Part shown: positions 53,535 to 64,000 of the stretch, piece after piece
Layout of the letters: every line of letters starts with the position of its first letter
Numbering within the stretch: the stretch's first letter is position 1
The notes under the pieces: generated by a model
The model's input: the letters and a program-made list of their open reading frames with translations, nothing else
Told to the model about the DNA's origin: nothing
Database searches by the model: none
Program-made: the position numbers and the translations under genes
Origin: Auricularia sp. M13
Taxonomy: Eukaryota; Basidiomycota; Agaricomycetes; Auriculariales; Auriculariaceae
Direction: 5' to 3'
DNA length: 64,000 nucleotides
Assembly: GCA_037042915.1 (NCBI GenBank)
Contig: CM073194.1
Span: 1,054,001 to 1,118,000 of the forward strand

Positions 53535-54738
53535 TCAATTTTTCAATGAGACGCGGCGAGTTGCCATGACCTCGAAGCGTTGAGCTCCGAAGTAACGCTT
53601 CGTCTCGAAGCACCACACAATGTTTCCGATGACCCAGTGGCCCATCTCTCTGATCAAACGCTCCACATTGTCGTCGATACTCTGGCTTCCGAACGTGCGG
53701 CCTCGAAGAGCCTCCCTTGCGGAAAGAAATTTGTCGCGTAAAGCCTGGAATTGCTCGCCAATCCAGTCGCTTGCAGCCTGCAAGCTCATCCCCTTGTCCT
53801 CCATGAGAACAGTGAGGATGTTGCACATTGCAACCCCATTTGCACGCTCGCGGCGGTACGAGTATATATCCTGAGACATCATGGTCAGAGAGACCAACAC
53901 CTCGCAATCAGTGCACATTCTGCGTACATTTGCCTATTTATAAAAGATGAGATTGTCAGCTACGGCCGTAAGATCTCAGGAATCCTAAGACTAACCCAGG
54001 CGACCATATCAACAGTGGCAAAATAGAGTTCTTTGAAATTTTCGTCCTCGTAGATATTGTTGGGAAGCTCCATGTCGAGCGAGAACTCCATAATCGCCAG
54101 TCCCGGCTGTATCCCACTGCTCTCTCTGCGCAGCTTCGTGTAGGCGTCAAGGTTTAGCACCGTTCCGCTCTCACGGAGTGCGGCCTCTTCCGCGGTGTGC
54201 TCGAGCCAGCTCTCGCAACGCTGTCTGAAGCGGCAGAAGGCCTGCGTCTGAACCCATGGCCCTAATCTCTCGCAAAACCTATGTCATCCTTAGTCAACCG
54301 CGACGATGAACATGCGCAAACAACAACAACAACTTACTCTCTAGTGATAAGTGACAGTGAGGTGCCATCGTCGCAATGCTGATCGCGAAGCACGTTGAGG
54401 AAGGTCTGCACGGTTCTCTCTGCGCCGATGCCGGTCTGCTTGTCACTGGTATCGTCTACGAGAGTGATAAGGTAGAAGAGCTCGCAGGCCGCGTCGAGAC
54501 CAGAGGGAGAGGCGTTGGGACTGACGAGGGCCGCAAGTCGCCCAAGGCCGATCCCTCCGGTGAGTGCTGCAAGGACGAGTGGATTCGCGACGTGATCCTC
54601 GGTGAGCCAGCTGCGTGCCTCCATTTCCGGAACGTAATTGGGGTTGTCGCCGAAGGGGAACACAGATGAGAGCGTGAGGAGGTCAGGCAAGATGAAAACT
54701 GGTTCATCCCTAGTACACTGCATCTGCTTGTTCGCCAT
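53535..54738 (-). CDS. sesquiterpene-synthase-type class I terpene cyclase
   Basis: Four exons: 54338-54738, 53996-54278, a 6-nt microexon 53928-53933, and 53535-53870, giving 341 residues, the usual size. It ionises a prenyl diphosphate (farnesyl diphosphate by family) and cyclises it with three Mg2+. Motifs: the aspartate-rich LVDDTSD (DDxxD) about residue 97-103, and the NSE triad NDIYSYRRE (N-D-x-x-S-x-x-x-E). Other family blocks are FILPDLLTLSSVFPFGDNPN, PNASPSGLDAACELFYLITL, FCERLGPWVQTQAFCRFRQR and MEFSLDMELPNNIYEDENF. The N of the NSE motif comes from the microexon (codes Ala-Asn). Without it the metal site would be lost. The start MANKQMQCTRDEPVF lacks a signal peptide, so it is cytosolic. 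Next upstream is a broken P450. A LINE ends just past the stop codon. Product unknown. Confidence 0.88.
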
Positions 54739-56054
54739 CGCAGGACGTGAGGTCTGGGATTTTGCAATTGAATCCACCCCAAGCTTTATCTCAGCTCTGA
54801 CTGTATGTAGGGTCTCGGCGAGTGTGAGAGTAGCAGCATGTTCGACAAGCAGCCGGTGATCTTGACAGAGTACCGGCTGCGATGTATCACCTCGCTGCGA
54901 TAAGAGCATCAGGCGTGGAGTCAAACACAGCTCACAGCGCTTCACTTGCCCTAAGTCTCCCAAAGCTCATTGGCATTAAGAAATATCATTATTTATCAAT
55001 TCATATCCCCGACGCAACAAGCTGCTGCGCTTACCAGATGTTCGCCACTGTGTGAATGTCCGATAACGAAACGACCCGCCATTCGGGAGCCGCACGGAGC
55101 GCTCAGGGTTCATTGAAGCCATAAGAGTGTAGACCTTGATAAATTTCCTTGTATCAAATGGAATGGGGTGCCTGATCGTCGCTACTTCACGTTGCGACAT
55201 GGATGGGCGTATCTTCAAGTCTCGGCACCCCCCCATTGCCGCGCGCCCTTCCGCATGTGCCGGACTGTACGTGACACATTCAAAGTATTGTCTATCATCC
55301 AGGATTAGTGTCACACAATGCGCATGGTCACAAGATTTTGCACGATTTCGCAGTGTGAGGGCTCATGGTAAACAGAGGTATCGATGCAGGCACGTTGTGT
55401 GAGTTGACACACACAATGGCCAGTGCTTTCCGTCACTCTTCCTCAGCATTCTACTCACTAACAATGTTATTTACTGCATGACTGCCTGATATTGTCAGAT
55501 TCTCATAATTTCGAACTGCTGCAGCACTCCGGCCAATCCCGAACACGCTGTGAGCGCGCCATTCGAAGGTGATGTCTGTTTGTGCGGGCCACACGTAGAC
55601 CAGACGCGTTTTAGATAGACCTCTGAGAGATTGAGGCTACCCGATGGCGTACTCCAGATCGGTAAAAAACGAGCATGCGTCCGTTGGAAGTGTCGCCCAG
55701 CGTCTCGCCGGACTGTGTGTGCCGGTGATCCAACTGGCTTAGTCCGGGCGCGGGACTTGTGATCTTTTGCTACCGCATACTAGGGACTGCAAATACAATT
55801 TCACGCTGGGGCTGTGCTTTTGCAACGCGGCCCCCTGTTGTGGGCATTCGCACGTCGGCTCTCAAGTAGATCGAAGTCGTAATTTGTGCTTGGCCGTCGA
55901 GCGTTGGAGAGCAGCCGTACCCTATCCATTCATCTCGCGGTGATCGGTGTTAAGAAATGAAAGGACCTTACATAGAGGCTCGGAGTCTGGTGTTACAGTG
56001 CTGCGTGCCTCGGGTTTTGTAGAAGTACGTGAGGTCGCGTGAGAAGTAGACCGT
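54739..56054. other. gene-less stretch upstream of the terpene synthase
   Basis: 1.3 kb holding the promoter of the terpene synthase and the 3' flank of the P450. No exon or repeat could be supported. Confidence 0.45.
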
Positions 56055-57675
56055 TCAACCGCCAAACGGCGCATCGTGTGCAGCGCGAATCATGGACTCA
56101 GCCCAAGCACTGCGCGGCTTGATGTCACAGTCAAAGGAGCCCGGATGGCTGACATAATGGTCAGTTTTCCAAGGCATTCGACTAGAAAACTACATACGAG
56201 ACTGCGCCACTGGAGTATTTAACTATCGGTGTGATGGGAAGCCGTCCTTATCGAGCTTTTTGCTGATCTCCAACGTCGCGAGAACATTGGATAATACAAT
56301 GAACAAAGAGGATTCTGCGAGTTGACGCCCAGGGCATACGCGCCTTCCGAACCCAAAGACAAAGTCGCGTGGATCGAGTTGAGGTTCTTCTCCGAGAAAG
56401 CGGCTGGGGTCGAACGCTTCGGAGTTGGGATAGACTGTGTGGTCTCGCGTAAATCCCCTACGCAATCATCTGAGTCTTTATCCAAGCCTGTGATGCCGGC
56501 TCACCAAACATTTGGCATAAGGACCGTTCCTTTGGGAATGAAGTATCCGCCGAAAGTACCATCCGCGTTCGGACAGTGAGGAAGAGATTGCGGAGAAACC
56601 GGAGACCAGCGCAGGACCTCCTTGATCACAGCTTCGACATATGGGAGTCGTTCGCGGTCCGCCCAGGTTGGGATCACATGCGACCCAATGACGCGGTCAA
56701 TTTCCGCTTGTGCCTTCGCCTGGACATCGGGAAAAAGCGTCATGCAGAGGAAGAACGAGGCCATAGCTGAGACGGAGGTATCAGAACCAGCCGCATACAT
56801 CGCGTGGGCGGTCCAGGCCATCGTATTCGCGTCCTCCCGCTCGTCCCAGTCCGGACGAGTGAGTTCTGAGGATACGAAGGATGGTAATGCAATTCCAGCA
56901 GCCTGTTGGGAAAGACACAGGTTAGTGTGTGAAGACGCGCTATAAGAAGCTGGGTCCTCACCAACTGTCTTTTCACAAGGTTGATAGGCTTTGTGAGGGC
57001 ATCGTTCAAAGATGCGCGCATGCGGTCGGCTTTATCCTTCCATCTCGTCCCAGGGAACCATCGAGGTACGTAGGCAACTGCATGCTGAGAGTCAGAGCGC
57101 TGATATCATACGAGTAGGGTCAACGTACGGGCAGGGATGAGATCCACCAAGAAATTTCCCGTTGTTATAGCATAGACGACGTCGTCGGCGACTTGTTCAC
57201 CTAGATTGACATATTCGTCGTCGCTCGGCTTCACGTCGTATCCATAAACTATACGCAAGATGATGGTCCCAGCAAGTCTCAAAAAGCAAGTTTCAGCCTC
57301 AATGAAGCAACAATTGAACACACTCACTTGCGTAGATGAAAGCGGAAATTTTGTGGCGCATCGATAAGACGGAGTAAGAGCCTGCGTGCTTCGTGTTCCT
57401 CGAGAGGAATAATGCTACCAAGCGCAGCGCGCGAACCGACAGCAGAGTAGATCAAGCGGCGAGAAGCCTTGAAGTGTGGATGGTCGGCAGTGTACATGAT
57501 GGGACTGTCCTTCCACCCGATAATGTCGTGCAAGACGTGCAGGTGAGGGCGGTCAGAGTACACCGCCCCACGGTCGTCCAGGATCGCCTTCGCGGTATCC
57601 AGCGAGTTGAGCACCATGATATCCGTGCCCAAGACATTTGCGTAGACAAGGTTGCCATATTGCTCGCGCCATTTC

Positions 57676-58880
57676 GCATCGGGAAAACGCGCCAGCGCTG
57701 TGGAGACTCCGGGAGTCTCCACAGCACCCGGAGTGATCAAACCCCGCTTACGACCTGGTCGTATTTGGCTGCTTGCCGGAGCACCCAAAGCTCCGGGAGC
57801 TCCCGTCGTTCCCAGTGCTCTAGTAGCTCCCAGAGCCTCCATATTCTTCTCTACTTATATTGCCCTCTTTTTGCTTGTGTCGATAAATAATGATTAAGTT
57901 CAGAATAGCTGTATTTGAAACTACTCTAGCACGAGCAAAACTATGTACAAAGGCACAATATAGTGCGATTGGGCGCGTAGCCCCGTGGACCATTGATGCC
58001 GCATACATACCGCGCTGCTGGCCGTCGTTTCCACCGCGAACAACGCCTCGGGCGATTTCTGCTGAATTATCGTCAGCAATGTCAAGTGCAATGCGAAAGC
58101 GACGTACTAGAAACTGTTCTAAGCATGCCGTGCAGACACGACGAGGAGCACTGCGCGCAGCGGGTTAATGCGAGCTCAAATGGATCCAATGCAAGTGATA
58201 AACCTGCGCTGTCCGCGGCGGCCGTGCGTCTTCGCTTGCATTGCGCGGGCTAAAGCACGAGGTTAAAGCTGTTAAGGGTCCTGGGTTAGTGCATAGCTGG
58301 ACCGGCAGACGTGTAGCGCACCTTAAATGCGCACACACCACGAGGGTGCGCGACCACCGACTGGCGTTGTATACCTGCAGAAGCTTAACGCGCCGTAGTC
58401 CGTTTCCTGTGCGAGTGTCAAACAGTGTGAGCTATTAGCGCGGTGAGCACGCACCAATCATCATGTATCAGCGACGTAAGTCTGGAAGAGGTATGTCAGC
58501 ATGTATCGCGCGCGACGACGACGAAGCATCCAACCTCCGCCAACTCAGTGTGCCCCAAAGGGCAGAGCTTGCCGTTTTCAGAGCATCGTATAGATGGACC
58601 GCGACCGGAAGAGCACAGCTGCGCCGAGGTTGCGCGCTGCGAGCGGACTCGATGGGGGACTTGTGAAATTTTTGCGAGAGAGCGGATGGCGGACTTTCAA
58701 CTGTCCACAGCCAGTGTTCTCTCCCGGTTGATGCGCGCAAAATTTAACCTGCCTCGTTGACACAAGGGCACTCACTTTGATCATTGAGGCAGCTCCGGGA
58801 GCTCCCACACGACCTGGCCTGCTCCAGCGGCTTCCGGAGGGCTGGGAGCACGGCTCACGCCGAACCCGTTTTCCCGATGC
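57676..58880. mobile_element. 1.2-kb non-autonomous TIR element inside the P450
   Basis: The ends are exact 14-bp inverted repeats: GCATCGGGAAAACG at 57676-57689 and its complement at 58867-58880. Subterminal palindromes (GGAGCTCCCGGAGCT-like) occur near both ends. There is no transposase-like frame. The flanks TACGC and GAAATGG join into an uninterrupted P450 codon series. No target duplication longer than 2 bp (CG) is evident. Superfamily not assigned. Confidence 0.75.
57698..57724. repeat. 27-bp near-perfect palindrome in the TIR element
   Basis: Arms CTGTGGAGACTCC and GGAGTCTCCACAG around a single G, just inside the left end of the element. Confidence 0.85.
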
Positions 58881-59401
58881 GCGTAGGTTAGCCATTCTTG
58901 AGTTTTGGGCCAGGCGAGGAGGCTCCCGATAAGCGGATATCCTTTGGGACCGGGTGGGAGAGGTGGGCGAAATCTGCGAGATCGCTTGCGCGAAAAGGAA
59001 AGAAGAGCAGCAGCAGCACACACGCAAGCCACGAGTGCGAGCTGTCCTTTGGTGAGTTCAATAGACATGATCAGAGAGCAGAAGGGCGCGCCGTTATCTC
59101 CAAACACTCTTAACGCCCATGATGTAGTCACTGCACCCGTCCTTGGTGAAAGGCCCAGGGACGACTGTTCAAGGAAAGTTATATAGAGGTGACGCGTGGC
59201 ACACATTGCAGGCGGACACCTGTCAGCGCTGTGCCTGCAGCGGACTTTCTCACGGCCGTAAGACAGGGCGGCTGTAGGTTTGAGACTTGACAACATCCGA
59301 ATTCAAGGCTATCGATGATATTGTAGAATTTGAACGTTGAATTGCTGCGCATAATACAACGGCAACCACTCTTCTTCTATCGCAATCACTGACACTGAAA
59401 T

Positions 59402-60898
59402 TCATGCCTGAGCCACACAGCACACCGAAAAAATAATGATAGGAGCAACATACCTGAGAGTAGTAGGGCGGGGAGACGGCCTTGCACGTCGAGCCTTCCG
59501 CGCACTTTCCATCATGAATCAGCAACTTCACAGACAAGAGAAAAAAAGGACATACAACAGTTGGCCCTGTCCAACCTGTACCACCGCACTGACCATACTT
59601 GGTCTGCGTAGCCTGAGGAGCGGTCGTCGTCGTCGTGCTCGTGGGGTTGCTCGTTGTAGTCGTCTGGACCGGCGTCGAGACCGATGTGCCGGGGTTGGAG
59701 CCAGCGCCGTCGCACGTGAAGGGGCGAGGGCCGGGGATGGTGTAAGTCTTCTCTGTGGTAATGGTGAGGAAACAAGGAAAAGTACACGGGGGATAACATT
59801 GATGAAGGACACGTACGACCGCTGTAGAGATTGTAGGTGATGCCGGGATCGCTGCCTTTGTATGCGCCCGGGAAGCTCACTGTCGGGGGCGATGCGCTCC
59901 CGCCGCCTGTAATCTGGATCTGAGCGCATTCCATCTGGACGATTGTCAGTCGTTTAAAGGTGGGGGCATTGCAGTAAGGACGTACGTAGAGCTGCGCTCC
60001 TGGATAACTGCCAGCGGCGTGGAGAGCGATGAGTTCGTGGCGGAGGAAGTACTACGTTTGTCGGAATGAGAATGAGTAGGTTAATCAGTTGACGAGGGTA
60101 TCGTACCTGGCCATTCTGGATGCACGATGGGATCTTGAAGGACACCTACATGGGAGAAATTACATCAAGAACTTCCCATAAAGCACCGCGAAAACTCACC
60201 TTGCCCTTGTTTGCAATGAGCCGTTGTACCGCCCACTGGCCGTTAGCGTCAAGGCCGTCCTCGTATATCTGAGGACGCCGAAACTCAGCCTCCAGCTGAA
60301 GAATGCTCCGAAAAATATCCTCACCTTGAACCACTTGAGCCCAGTAACACTCGTCTGAGTTGCATTGGGCACGGCAGCAAGGTAAGTCATGATTGGGCCT
60401 GACGAGGAAAGTGAGCATTACATTCCATGCAGACTCTGGCTGCTACAAAGCACGGACCAAGGTGACTAGCATCGATGGGGTCTGCGGCGTCGTTTGTCCC
60501 GGCGCTGTCGAGGGTGTGGTGCCATTCCGTAGTAACTGTAGATCCAGCGGGAACAGGGATGACGACCTGCGAGTACGGCGTGACGAGCGGGTTGGGGCCG
60601 CCGTTACAGATCACGTCGTTGGAGGTCACATCGGTGATAGGCTTCAGACAAGAGGCGCGATTAAACTTAAGACTGTGGCACATATTCAAGAAGAGAAGAC
60701 TTACCCCGTCGTAGGTGGGGTAACGGATGCCAACGAGGTGGCCTGGCGAGACACCGTTGACGTACAGCTAAGCAACCAGTCAGCCTCGCAAGCGTTCAGC
60801 CAGCAGCCAGCGCTAAGTATGCCTACCTGCTGGAAAATGCTATGCGCTGAGGCCAGTGCCACGAACGGGAGGAGAGCGAGCAACGACTTGTTCTGCAT
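59402..60898 (-). CDS. lytic polysaccharide monooxygenase AA9 with C-terminal CBM1
   Basis: Copper enzyme that oxidatively cleaves cellulose outside the cell. Eleven exons: 60827-60898, 60705-60767, 60458-60641, 60325-60398, 60200-60268, 60107-60145, 59986-60051, 59817-59934, 59556-59752, 59454-59504 and 59402-59407, giving about 312 residues with all phases consistent. Signal peptide [18 protein letters not shown], then His19 as the N-terminal copper ligand. The second histidine lies in [10 protein letters not shown], and the axial Tyr region is [24 protein letters not shown] and [11 protein letters not shown] precede a Thr/Ser/Pro linker. The CBM1 starts [20 protein letters not shown] and goes to [14 protein letters not shown]. 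The usual final Cys of CBM1 is not found: the best splice gives QA and a stop. A CATAAAT box lies about 55 bp upstream. Confidence 0.9.
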
Positions 60899-61945
60899 CT
60901 CGATGTGTGGGGTCTGGGGAAGACGGGGCTCGAGAAACTAGGTATTTGCGCCATTTATGCGCGGCTCTTCCGAGAGATGGGAGCGTCATATGATCCTATG
61001 CACGCGCGGTGCGCTCTGCTGCTGCTGCTGATTGTCGCAGCGACTTCGGTCTGTGGGTGCTTCGTGGCAGGCGTCAAGGACCAGTTTGCTACCGGCATTT
61101 CTCCGCGCGTTCGGGCTCCGCAAATGGTGTTTTGTGAATGTTCAGGTCAGCATATCCTACCTAAATATGTAAGGCATGCGTAGCAATTGTGAGCAAAAAA
61201 TATTAATCTTGAAAATTTTGAGGAGTTGATAAAGAGTTGATAACGGACATAGTGTTACATCCGCGACACGCTTCGGGATCAGCCGAATCCCCCCTCACAC
61301 CGTGCCCATTCAGAGCGTGCGCAGGCCAAGCCTTTTGACAGCACACTGAGGCACAGGAATTGGTGCGTACTCTAATAGGAGCGCGTGATACTCCAGGGTC
61401 GAGTCGTTCCAGAAGGAGTAATTCGCCAAAATCGCGGCAGGTTCGTCAGGCTTCGTCCAAGCTTCGTCTTCCCTGCGTCTCCTCTCACAACGGTCACAAC
61501 AATTTGAATTTAAGCAAAACATGATACAGGATTACTGCATCCAACTATGCATCCACCTACGAAATCCTGCTAAAGTGCGCAGGCTTTAATTACTTTGATG
61601 CTCGGCGAGCATCGTTCAAGCATCGTCCGTTGCACGGTAATGACATCCCCATACAGTATCTCTGCCTCCCAATAGGTGCTTTCGGGTTAACTGCTGCAAT
61701 AACCTAACCAGCCCGGGGTCCAGAAGTGCAGTGCAACTTGCCATGGCTGCAGAGATCTTTTTGCGTTCGAGCATTATGGTCCCTACAATCAACAGAGCCG
61801 TTGATCAAATATATATCTTCCAGAAACTCTCTGAGAAGAGCGCTACTCGTTTTTCTGAAGCTTGCCACTGCTTGTGGCCCAACAGCCGGGATCGCCCGTG
61901 CCATCGTCTGCTGTCCGGTTTTCGGCGCTTTCGCCTTGGCTCACG
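60899..61945. other. divergent intergenic region
   Basis: Promoters of the LPMO (-) and SPX-RING gene (+). A 70-codon minus frame at 61310-61522 is open (SFWNDSTLEYHALLLEYAP), but nothing shows that it is a gene. Confidence 0.4.
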
Positions 61946-63659
61946 ATGCATTTTGGCAAGACATTCGAGCAGCTCCTCGCCTCGCTTCCAGATGAATACC
62001 AGAAGCAGGCCATTGACTATAAGAAGGTGCGCGAGTGCTCCATCGCTGGCACGCTGTCTTACCCAGAGCTGCAGCTCAAGAAACTCATTCGGGCTGTCGT
62101 GACTGAACTCAACGCTGCCGGCCTGACGCCTGAAGTCTTGCACGAGCTACTGGAAGGCGATGCAAAGGGCAAGCAACGCGCGTTTGGCGAGCGACCGAGC
62201 GAGGTCCATTTCAGAAAGGCCTTGTACGAGCTCAGCCGTGAGTCACACGACCACCTGCCGAACGCGCTCTGACGATGCTCAGGCGAATCTGATGCCATTG
62301 TGCCGCACCTGAAGGTCTGGCTGCCTGGTTCCAGCAAGCCTGAGCGGGTGGGACACATACGTGAGCTGTCAGACGAGACCAGCACATCGCCCGACGAGAC
62401 GCCCACTTTGGCGCCCAAGCCGTTGCACCCTGATCGAGGTCACCGCCGCGGAGGCAGTCTGCTGTGGACGCTGCAGCACGCGAAGGCGACGCCGGAGTCG
62501 CTGGCTGCGGACGCTTGGGACGACGATGCACATCCATTGGACCCCGCCGACCCTGCTGCGATTCCTCTGCCACCCTCGCCTCCGCCGTCGCCAACGTCTC
62601 CAGCGGAAGAGGCAACGGAGATCGCGCTACCCGCCGACGCGGCATTCTTCGCGCTGCTCAGCCGCACGATAGCGCAGATCGCGCAGATGCAAGAGGTCAC
62701 CGCAGATGAGTTCCTCACATCCGTGCGTGAGCTCGCGAAGGAGGTCTCGCGGTCGGCGCGACGGCAGGGCGATCTGTACGCGTGGCGCGAGCTGTTCGCG
62801 CTTTGGGTGCAGGCCGAGGTGTTCGAGAACACGAGCGAGCGCGCGAGAGGCGAGCGTCCGCTTGCGGAGGCTGAAGACCGACTGGGCGACTTTGCGCGCG
62901 CCGTGGCCAAGCGCGGTCTCGGAGACCGCCGCACGCTCAAGCGCTCAGAGAGCCGTGCGGCCGTGGAGAAATTCTTGGAGCTTAACCTGGTTGTACTGAA
63001 TCTGAAGAAGGTGTGCAGTACGCAGCCTGGTGGATGCAGCTAACTGTGAAAGACAAGTTTGAGAAGGCTAATGCAGATGCGGCGCGCAAAATCCTCAAGA
63101 AGCATGCCAAACGGACGGCGCTGCCCACGCCAGACGCTGCGTCCTCTACTGCCTTAGGTTGGCCAGCTCTGTCTGCATTGCCTCCAGACTAAACTTTGGA
63201 CAGTACTTCCACGGTCGGCGCCGGCAACGTCTCTTGCTCACGACCTCCTCCTGGCCCTAACCGAAACTCTTCTGCCTGTGCTACCGTCTGTGGAGGATTA
63301 CACCTGCCTCATCTGCACTAGCATCGCGTTCAAGCCCATTCGGCTCGACTGTGGCCACCTTTTCTGCGTCCGCTGTCTCGTCAAGATGCAGAAAGCGGGT
63401 AAGGGCAATTGTCCCTTGTGTCGCGCACCGACTGTGCTACGAGCAGGCAAAGGTGCGCAAACCTTATGATAAAAGCCTAATGATATGAGTGCTCATGCTT
63501 TGTGAAGTCAACTTGGACGCAGCGCTGCAGAACCTGATGCAAGAGTGGTTCCCGCGAGAGGTGCGCGAGAAGGCAAAACAGAATGAACGCGAAGCTGCCC
63601 AAGAGGAACTCGCCGAGCTTGGCTTTGACACGAGCGAGCGCAACTGCGTCATTCAATGA
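61946..63659 (+). CDS. SPX-domain RING-finger protein (probable E3 ubiquitin ligase)
   Basis: Five exons: 61946-62237, 62283-63010, 63058-63157, 63204-63452 and 63508-63659, giving 506 residues. The SPX N-terminus is MHFGKTFEQLLASLPDEYQK, then YKKVRECS and LQLKKLIRAVVTELNAAGLT. The later SPX helices are FEKANADAARKILKKHAKR, whose conserved Lys residues in this family bind inositol pyrophosphates as a phosphate signal. The C3HC4 RING is CLICTSIAFKPIRLDCGHLF, then CVRCLVKMQ and CPLCRAP. After it is a basic/acidic coiled tail (REKAKQNEREAAQEELAELG). The architecture suggests ubiquitination controlled by phosphate status. In the middle lies an insert with Pro-rich and acidic parts. The start is the first Met of the canonical SPX opening. 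Confidence 0.9.
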
Positions 63660-64000
63660 ACCACAAGGTGTTGTCTTGCTTTCAATTATAGCTATTTATA
63701 CGGTGTGAGGATTTCAGGATATGTTGTTGTCACCTAATGTTGTCAATAGAAAGTTTTGGATCAGGGCTCGCTCGTATAATTGCAGAGAGAAATTCGGGCC
63801 TTTGCCGCGTTTTTCGTTGCAAGCTATATCTCTTGCCTATGTACCTCGATATAAAAAAAAATACTATGACATAAATGCTCATGAGCGCTGTTGTCCGGCA
63901 TTTTCCGCAAATAATTCGTAGCTCACGACCCTATCCTACGTGTCGCCAGCATGGACGATGTAAAGCTGCACCATCCAGTTCCTACACGCCAAACGTATTT
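63660..64000. other. gene-less right edge
   Basis: 3' flank of the SPX-RING gene, AT-rich, with no exon that could be supported. Confidence 0.4.

Larger units (their letters stand above)
56055..59068 (-). pseudogene. cytochrome P450, interrupted by a TIR element and frameshifted
   Basis: The N-terminal exon (58881-59068) has a membrane anchor (LALVACVCAAAALLSF), a basic stretch and the hinge RPPLPPGPKGYPLIGSLLAW, and reaches WLTYA. The reading resumes at 57675 with KWREQYGNLVYANVLG, exactly in frame once the 1,205-bp insert is taken out. Exons then run 57328-57675, 57129-57277, 56962-57077, 56505-56902 and 56457 downward. Family motifs: I-helix AAGSDTSVSA, EVLRWSP (ExxR), AFDPSRFLGEE, and the haem-binding loop FGFGRRVCPG. 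The frame ends early at KDGFPSHR, while the other frame goes on with ITPIVKYSSGAVS and HPGSFDCDIKPRS to a stop at 56055. So one base is missing near 56235. It resembles fungal E-class P450s of secondary metabolism and is a likely former partner of the terpene synthase. Confidence 0.82.

Noticed and set aside
57324-57842. Start of the P450 at MEALGATRALG
   Set aside because: The first 50 or so codons of this frame are transposon sequence; the true N-terminus with membrane anchor and PPGP hinge lies at 58881-59068.
61310-61522. 70-codon minus-strand frame
   Set aside because: Short, no signal peptide or motif, no promoter or intron support.

Overview
The window is nuclear DNA of a filamentous basidiomycete, most likely a wood- or litter-decaying Agaricomycete. 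Genes are cut by many short introns (mostly 45-70 bp, GT...AG, often with a CTGAC/CTAAC-type branch site). The gene content fits: an AA9 lytic polysaccharide monooxygenase with a cellulose-binding tail, a sesquiterpene-synthase-type gene beside a P450, F-box proteins, and a Tad-like LINE. Exon boundaries below were worked out by hand from splice signals, reading phase and remembered family patterns. No alignment was run.

Layout. 0.6-2 kb: FAD monooxygenase (-), followed by relics of two Rossmann-fold reductases. 3.7-4.0 kb: a MITE-like inverted repeat. 4.8-9.7 kb: small secreted Kre9/Knh1-like protein (+), 14-TM-type MFS transporter (-), secreted orphan (-). 9.7-12.7 kb: long stretch without a convincing gene. 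12.9-15.3 kb: RS/Pro-rich disordered protein (+). 16.2-18.9, 28.6-31.2 and 32.2-34.5 kb: three paralogous membrane proteins with a WW-like N-terminal motif (+). Between the first two lie a dienelactone-hydrolase-family gene with a broken frame (-), PUF6 (+), an F-box protein (-) and a mitochondrial DUF2358-like protein (-). 34.9-37.6 kb: second F-box protein (-) and the GINS subunit PSF1 (-). 39.0 kb: Cys-rich secreted protein (+).

39.8-53.5 kb: one very large (about 13.7 kb) LINE-type retrotransposon on the + strand. It has a target-site duplication of 15-17 bp, a poly(A) tail, a zinc-knuckle ORF1 region, a 1.5 kb array of about 27-bp repeats, and a long endonuclease/reverse-transcriptase ORF2. 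It ends about 40 bp beyond the stop codon of a terpene synthase gene (-). That gene is followed upstream by a P450 (-) broken by a 1.2 kb terminal-inverted-repeat element and by a frameshift near its C-terminus. The window closes with the AA9 LPMO (-) and an SPX-RING protein (+).

The terpene synthase and P450 look like the remains of a two-gene terpenoid cluster in which the cyclase is intact and the oxidase is dead. The rest is a mix of housekeeping genes (PUF6, PSF1, SPX-RING, DUF2358-like) and fast-evolving accessory genes.
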